Assembly: GCA_012861695.1 (NCBI GenBank)
Contig: JAAOOA010000486.1
Span: forward strand, 1-64,000
DNA from: Trematomus loennbergii
Lineage: Eukaryota > Chordata > Actinopteri > Perciformes > Nototheniidae
Length of the DNA stretch: 64,000 nucleotides
Reading direction: 5' to 3'
Part shown: piece by piece, positions 58,456 through 64,000 of the stretch
Numbering within the stretch: position 1 is the stretch's first letter
How the letters are laid out: every line of letters begins with the position of its first letter
The notes under the pieces: model-generated
Databases searched by the model: none
What the model was told of the DNA's origin: nothing
The model's input: only the letters and a program-made list of their open reading frames with translations
Translations under genes and position numbers: made by a program

Positions 58456-58664
58456 CTAGTAAATAGAGGGGGATGAGGCTAGAATGGGTGATCTGTTTGG
58501 TATTCTGAGCAAAACACTTTATAGACATGTTTTGTATTTATCTGTGACCTATAATATATGCTTAAAATAGTATAATAGGAGTCCTTTAACTTTAGTACGG
58601 ACTTTTAGTATGTATACACGTCATGACGAAGCGTAATTGAATGGTAATCTAGCCGCCACAGTAC
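58456..58664 (-). other. gene A intron splitting the V-set domain
   Basis: 209 bp. GGTAC occurs at both splice borders (58661-58665 and 58452-58456). The start ('ggtactgt...attaccatt') matches the starts of the unit C and D introns, so the intron is shared by descent. The interior contains part of the TTAA MITE family of 55144 ('aaaggactcctattatacta'). Confidence 0.7.
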
Positions 58665-58812
58665 CGGTTTGGGTCCACAGGGATGTCGGGCCTCCACCAC
58701 ATCCCCGTCAAATTCTCCATATTGATCTGAGGCTGCACAAGACACGGCAGGATGACATCACCACCCCGAGGAGCCCTGATTGGCTGAGAGGAACCAATCA
58801 ACTGAGACCGAC
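58665..58812 (-). CDS. gene A V-set domain first-half exon
   Basis: Minus strand, 148 nt, acceptor 'atattttcacag', donor gtactg, phase 1 in and 2 out. RSQLIGSSQPIRAPRGGDVI, then LPC and ENLTGMWWRPDIPVDPNR, with the B-strand cysteine and C-strand tryptophan of a V-set domain. Open throughout. The last codon (CG/G, Arg) is completed by the exon at 58455. Confidence 0.85.
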
Positions 58813-59105
58813 CTGTGAAAATATAGGGAGAAATGTAACTTTAAAAAAAAAAAAATGTATTATAGAAAATATATATGAAATGACCTTAGTGGAGAACCTC
58901 CGGCCTCCGGGCCGTATACGGACCGCGAGACCATTTGGTACGGCCCTCGAGGTAATTTATAAACACACGCAAAAAAGAAAAAGATTAAAGAAATCTAGAC
59001 CGCAAAAAGATTAAACAAGAGTGCCTGTTTTTCCTGGCCAAGGTCAGAGTCCTTGAACACAACACGAGCCTAACGTGTCATCACGTGGTATATGTCTCGT
59101 CTGAT

Positions 59106-60225
59106 AGAGTGGCGAAGTCACGCCCATCTACTTCCGCCCCATGGGACCTTATTTCGGAAAAATATGTATTGAAGTCAATGGAGAGAGAAAACTTATCTTT
59201 CGATCCCGTTTGAATTGTGCCATGAATTACACATATGATGTTTGTCAATCTTAAAAAATCATTTCCATGTAAAAAAAGTCACAGTTTGTCGTAAAACTGT
59301 TGAAATATAAGACTATGAAAAATACGCAACTAGAAAGACTACAAATCCCAGAGTCGCGTAAGTGATGTCACAATTGTTTTCCTCCACTAAGAGATAGCTA
59401 AGATCAGCGCCATATAGATAGATCTATCTATATGGCGCTGGCTAAAATAAGATAACTTTCACAAGATGCCTGTGTGCTTAGTACCAGGTTGTTATTATAC
59501 AAGCAATGGGTCTTGCTCGTTCTTTCGCTTCCCGTCTGATGAAAGGACCAGGAGTGTCTGGATCAAGCTAGCTAGTAGCTAGCACGTTAGTTAGCATTAC
59601 AGCCTTGTCATTTTTATTAGCCTTAACATGAAGTAACATTAAGTAACCCAAATGTTAAACAGTAAGAGTAGTAGTCATATTTCGTGAACCCTTTGAATAG
59701 TACTGTCACCGGTGTGATCATTCTATAATACACAATGTAAGCCCGGGGGAGAAATGCTGACGCTAACGCTAGCGATCTTCTCTACTTCATGCTATCTGCA
59801 CAAATGGTTGACATTAAACATTAAAACGACCGGGCAGTTCAGAGAGAATCAAAGGAAGGCAGGCAGGCAGCTTTGCATGACATTCTTCAGGACGTGTTTC
59901 ATTGTGGTGATAGTGAGGATAGTCAATCGTTTTGTTGACAGTAGTGACGGCCATCTTGGTGACGTGTGTTGTTCTGTGAGACCAGAGATGTAGTTCATTG
60001 AGCGTTTCACACAAACAAATGTGTTACTTCACAGTTTTACGACACATTTTTTTTTTTTTGACTTGCAAAATTATCTTTTAAATTGACAAACATCATATGT
60101 GTAATTCGTGGCACAATTCAAACGGGATCGAAAGATAATCTTCTCTCTCCATTGACTTCAATACATAATTTTTCCGAAATAAGGTCCCATGGGGCTCAAC
60201 CGGAAGGGGAGGGACTTCGCCCTCT
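59106..60225. mobile_element. P-element-like fold-back transposon with THAP exon
   Basis: Long inverted arms: 'catgggaccttatttcgg' through 'gtgtaattcatggcacaatt' on the left (59139-59240) are mirrored at 60070-60195. A plus-strand frame inside encodes a THAP-type zinc-finger start. No 8-bp target duplication could be fixed. Confidence 0.6.
59466..59582 (+). CDS. THAP-domain N-terminal fragment
   Basis: 38 codons: MPVCLVPGCYYT, then CSFFRFPSDERTRSVWIKL. C-x4-C near the N-terminus, 'F.FP' and the conserved tryptophan match the first half of the C2CH THAP zinc finger used by P-element transposases and THAP9 to bind DNA. The later Cys and His are missing; a stop follows, unless 'aagctagct' hides a splice site. 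Probably the first exon of a lost transposase. Confidence 0.65.
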   Translation: MPVCLVPGCYYTSNGSCSFFRFPSDERTRSVWIKLASS

Positions 60226-60305
60226 CTAGGGGTGCAGTTCTGACGGAGAGCACCAGAACGTCGCTCCAGCACTTCTGAAATTACAGTACCCATAAGGAGC
60301 CGTAC

Positions 60306-61330
60306 CAGTGGCGTCGCCTGGCCTGGGCATCCGGGGCTTTAGCCCCGAATGTTTTTTCTGTAGCCCCGGACAATTCTCCCTCAATAATATAATACATTAA
60401 CCGTGCTTTACGTGAACCTCATCATGACACAAGAGAGGACGGCAGCACTGTAATTTCCCGTGTTCAGTGAATGCAACAGAGGCATGACACCAGACCAATC
60501 AGAGAGTTGCATGGAAATAAACGTGTCATTCAAGCTCGGCTCTGTGTGTGTGTGTGGCAATAGCGCATTTAGTGTGATAGAGAGAGAGAGGAGAGAGAGG
60601 GAGGGAGGGAGGGACCGGTGCCAGCATGGACGGTGTTGTTAGCATCTGGTTAGCTAGCTGCACTAACGGACTTAAGGAGCTGTTTGTTCCACAAGAAGCT
60701 GGAGGAGAGTCCTCTCCTCTCAGACTGAGAGACTCAGGTGAGCTAAAGGACTCTCTGAGTGTTTAGATACATAACTTTAGTCTAAGTTATCTCAGTGGGT
60801 CTCAAACGGTTTGGTCACAAATTATTCAAAAGATTATTTCCGCGGCACACCTTCATATGATCATTATAGTTATAAAAAAAAGAGAATAAAGGAAAAACAG
60901 TTATGAAATACTATATGGCAGTAAAACAAAAATAGAGTTTAAAAGGGGAGTGATTAGTAAAATATCCATAAAGAAAAAAGATCATCTGTTTACAGTTCTG
61001 CTTCATATGGGTGTTGAGAGAGGTATCCATAGATCTCTTCATTTTGCTCTCAAAGTGCACCAGATTGATGCATTTAACTTCAATATTTAAAAACAAATCT
61101 TCCCGGGGAGCATCCCCCGGACCCCCCTAGAGGAGGTGAGCCCCCACTCATAAAAAATACCACTTTACCCCTGCCTATATGCCGTGAGCTGATTATCGAG
61201 CCTTCATGTAACAGTCGCGGGTGTACTGTGTGTGTGCGTGTGGGGAGTGTTGCAGTGAAAATTGCCACTGTAGTGCCGCCGCCACTGTGGGCTAAGCCCC
61301 GAATGTTTTCAGGTCCAGGCGACGCCCCTG
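60306..61330. mobile_element. 1.03-kb hAT MITE, inverted sister of 50127-51169
   Basis: The ends are 'cagtggcgtcgcctgg' and 'ccaggcgacgcccctg'; target duplication agccgtac is perfect at 60298-60305 and 61331-61338. The sequence is largely colinear with the reverse complement of the gene B intron copy. Confidence 0.9.
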
Positions 61331-62282
61331 AGCCGTACACATGCCGCAGTTTGTGCGTGGCTGTGTCTTTAGTTGAAAGCCCAGTGGCGATCTGTTCATC
61401 TGTCATACTGATCATACAGTCAATAACTTTGTTGTTATTAGCATCTGGTTAGCTAGCTATGTTAATGTTGTATCTTGTGATCAATAATTGGATGTCTACA
61501 ACATAGGAGTAGGTTTAACTGGTTTTACTTTGGTAACATGCTTCCGGGACTTCCTCGTGGGAACATGTACAACAGGCTCTTTTAATACCAAGAGTGAGTT
61601 TGCCCCCTGCTGGACAAATGCAATAACATGTAATAATAACACAAGGTAAGATACCACAGCTAACGAATATAAGAAGCTTTTTCTACGACCAGTGAGGTAA
61701 AGGCACATCTTTATATGATCATTATAGTTATAAATAAATAAGAGAATAGATGAAAAACAGGTATAAAACTATATGACAGTAAAAAAAAGTTGTTATTAAT
61801 AAACAAGAATACAGTTTGAAAGGGGAGTGATTTGTAAAATATCCATAAAGAAAAATAAATCTGCTTACAGTTCTATTTCATATGGGTGTTGAGAGATGTA
61901 TCCATAGGTCTCTTCATGTTGCTCTCAAAGTGCACCAGCTTTTAACATTTGAAGACAAATCTTCCACTAGAGGAGGTTAGGTCCCCCCCCACTTAAATCA
62001 TGTCCACATGGATAGGAAACTAAATTGCACCCATCTTGTGTCCATACCATATCTATCTGTTGTGGTGATCATGCCACAACTGTGCACGTGCGTGCATGCG
62101 CGAGTCATGGTAAGATATCTGGATTAAGAGGTTGCTGTTTCTTTGCACAGCATGAAAGAAAGGCGAAATTAATGGGCTGTGATTTTAGTATTTTTAAGCA
62201 GAGGTCAATAATTTGTACGGCCCTCGGAGGATGTTGAAAAAAATTGAAATGGCCCTTGAGAGGAAAAAGGTTCCCCACCCTG
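61331..62282. other. rest of the surrounding hAT element
   Basis: Includes a truncated copy of the 1.03-kb MITE at about 61690-61985 ('tatgatcattatagttataa', 'tcatatgggtgttgagag'). No gene recognised. Confidence 0.45.
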
Positions 62283-63032
62283 CCTTAGAGGTTTAGGCCC
62301 ACATGAGAAACATTGTTTGGGGATGTGTCCTAAAGAAAAACAATATGTGAGTTCGGACTTTAATCTCACATCAAATATATTTATTTCCAGAATTTTCAAT
62401 TTATTTTGAGTAAAAAAAGAAAAAGAAAATATATATATACATAGATATTAATTTTATTTCCTGAAATTATATCTGATTAAAGTCAGAATTTTATTTTATT
62501 TTTCGGTCACATCCCCCAAAAAATGTCTGACTTCATACTTATACCGACATATATGTACATACTATAAAGTAATTATAAAGAAGTGTTTCCTCTTGAGTAA
62601 TGTGGGACAGGCTGATCGGTGTGTGCACATTCTGGTGTGTGATGTGCGCACAGACAAGGAGTCGTTTTGGCGAAGTGCCAGGGAACATTCCTCCAGGTGA
62701 GGCTGTGAAAGGTTTCTGCTAACTTTTCTAGCAAAGACGATGTTATAAGTACATAAAGTGAAAAACGTGACTGATGACATCACTTTTTAAGAAATAATGA
62801 GAAATCTGCACAAATAATTCCTCTTTTATTCTCTTAAAGTGTGATCTGATTATTCCCAGTCCCACTAAACTATGAGGAAGTAGAAATTAAATGTAAATTT
62901 CTGTCGACTAAACTACATTCAAAGTAATTTTTCAACCCTATTTCCACCATAATAAACGGACTATAGCCTTTAATAGCATTTTCCCAATGAGACAAAGATG
63001 AAATAACTTCAGTTTCACAAACATTGGTTTAC
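62283..63032 (-). other. gene A intron 1, leader-proximal part
   Basis: AT-rich with no recognised element or exon; short frames only. Confidence 0.4.
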
Positions 63033-63120
63033 CTTGAATCGGCTCCTTTGTGACGACCACCGGGAGAACAAGAGCCCAGATCAGGGGAGGAAGAATCCAG
63101 CCAGGCACGAAGAAGACCAT
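63033..63120 (-). CDS. gene A leader exon (signal peptide)
   Basis: Minus strand, ATG at 63120: MVFFVPGWILPPLIWALVLP, then VVVTKEPIQG and a gtaaac donor in phase 1. Same length (88 nt) and phase as unit C's leader but diverged in sequence, so gene A is the most distant copy. The hydrophobic core LIWALVLPVVV supports secretion to the membrane. It joins in phase to 58812. Confidence 0.75.
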
Positions 63121-63250
63121 AGGAGGGAAAGATTTGCAAATATTGGAGTAAAGAATCTGCGCGACTGAGCACCAACGCGCTCTATCTGTTGTGACCAGTC
63201 TATGGTTGTGACACGTAAATCAGACGGCAACTGGCGCATGCGCAGTCGTA
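63121..63250 (-). promoter_or_regulatory. gene A promoter-like block with NRF1-type palindrome
   Basis: gcgcatgcgc at 63234-63243 followed by 'agtcgtaggg', 114 bp upstream of the ATG. The palindrome and its distance are kept although the rest of the block has diverged from B and C. Confidence 0.5.
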
Positions 63251-64000
63251 GGGCAACACCTGTACCTGGATTCCCGTGAACTTCAGAAATACCTGGCACC
63301 GTCCATCCTGCAGTTTGTCATCAGTATGAGATTTAACTTCGCTCTTTAAAGGGTTTTACTTTGAAGGAGCGACGGTGCTTTGACACTGGTTTCCCAACGA
63401 GAACATACGTTGGATAAATAAAGCAACAAAGATACAACTCATGAGATTCAAGAGAGTTTATTATAATGTAGTTTATAATGATTGCGTAATGGAGAAGTGT
63501 GCAGTCAAACAACCTCTCAGGTGAGGAGGAGTCAGGTTTCTGTAGAGTTCTCTTTCAATGAACTTGTGTTTCATTTCTAAATAAATGACTGGTAACGAGC
63601 AAGATCTAAAGCAGATAATGATGGATACACGAAATAAAGATTAAATAATACCCTCTTCAATACAAAGGGTAAGTAATGCCAGCCTTACAACTTTTCAACA
63701 AAATGTCCAATATTGGAATAAAGTCAATCTTATCTCGTCTTCACTTTCCCACACTAAAGTACTCTAAATGAAACATTTCTTATTTGTCTAGGCTCAGGTG
63801 AAAAGTTAATTTAATCAAGTTAAAATAATCAGTACTACAAATATATTCAATATCTGTTTAAAAATGTCACTTTACAAGAGAGAAGTTAGCTTTTTTCCAT
63901 TTAGTTCAATACAAAGAGACAGGTTTATGTATCGTGATTATAAAAAGGTGGAATTACATGAAACTGGTTCTCTGCAAAGTGACTTCCTGCCTCTCTCCTA
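63251..64000. other. upstream flank of gene A
   Basis: Bases 63465-63530 are similar to 53190-53255 upstream of gene B. The remainder is AT-rich with no recognised gene or repeat. Confidence 0.4.

Larger units (their letters stand above)
58892..62282. mobile_element. hAT-type element in gene A intron 1, 3.4 kb with nested insertions
   Basis: The ends 'gagaacctccggcctccggg' and 'aaggttccccaccctg' resemble a common fish hAT type ('gggaacctccggcc'), and ccttagtg / ccttagag flank them (7 of 8). Inside are a P-like fold-back element (59106-60225) and a hAT MITE (60306-61330). Confidence 0.55.

Overview
This is vertebrate nuclear DNA, almost certainly from a teleost fish. It has spliced exons with GT/AG borders, long (CA)n/(GT)n arrays, TA-, TTAA-, TNA- and 8-bp-target transposons typical of ray-finned fish, a DIRS-type and a Ty3/gypsy-type retroelement, L2/CR1-like LINE tails and no operon-like coding. 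Most of the window is transposon sequence, and insertions are nested up to three deep.

The host content is a tandem cluster of small immunoglobulin-superfamily membrane receptors of the butyrophilin/MOG/B7-like V-set type, all on the minus strand and read from high to low coordinates. Gene A (63120 to 57542) has a leader exon, a V-set domain split over two exons, a short stalk exon and a transmembrane exon. Gene B (52901 to 49765) has the same plan, but its whole V-set domain is one exon. Unit C (leader 25421-25334, V-set halves at 24558-24414 and 14163-13959) and unit D (V-set halves at 11179-11038 and 4164-3966) follow, with no stalk or transmembrane exon seen before the left edge. They may be separate decayed genes or one two-domain gene. 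A fifth leader exon stands alone at 30506-30422. Exon phases agree between paralogs (leader ends phase 1, V half 1 ends phase 2, V half 2 ends phase 1, stalk ends phase 1, TM ends phase 0). Three leaders share a promoter-like block with an NRF1-type GCGCATGCGC palindrome 110-118 bp upstream of the ATG.

Layout from left to right: 1-3965 repeats (MITEs, Harbinger and Tc1-like fragments); 3966-14163 unit D and the last exon of unit C, with a 4.2-kb nested hAT in D's split-V intron; 14301-21657 a structurally complete but apparently non-coding 7.36-kb LTR element; 21786-23838 two hAT elements set end to end in one target site; 24414-25560 the first exons and promoter of C; 25600-31500 DNA transposons, including a Harbinger transposase remnant and a complete Harbinger MITE upstream of the orphan leader; 32600-32754 a single endothelin-receptor-A-like exon; 33985-34680 a hAT/ZMYM1-like transposase fragment; 34900-37600 a copy of the 53.3-57.5 kb segment; 37602-about 40145 a DIRS1-like element; 41674-45060 a gag-protease gypsy-like element with both LTRs; 45403-48223 a TIR element holding a LINE fragment; 49765-53030 gene B; 53483-57360 minisatellite and satellite arrays; 57542-63250 gene A.

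Two themes stand out. The intron that splits the V-set domain in A, C and D is flanked in D by an 8-bp direct repeat whose single uninterrupted counterpart is still visible in gene B, which points to intron gain by insertion. Also, the V-set coding frames are broken almost only by one-base contractions of short homopolymers, so the window cannot by itself tell real pseudogenes from consensus errors.
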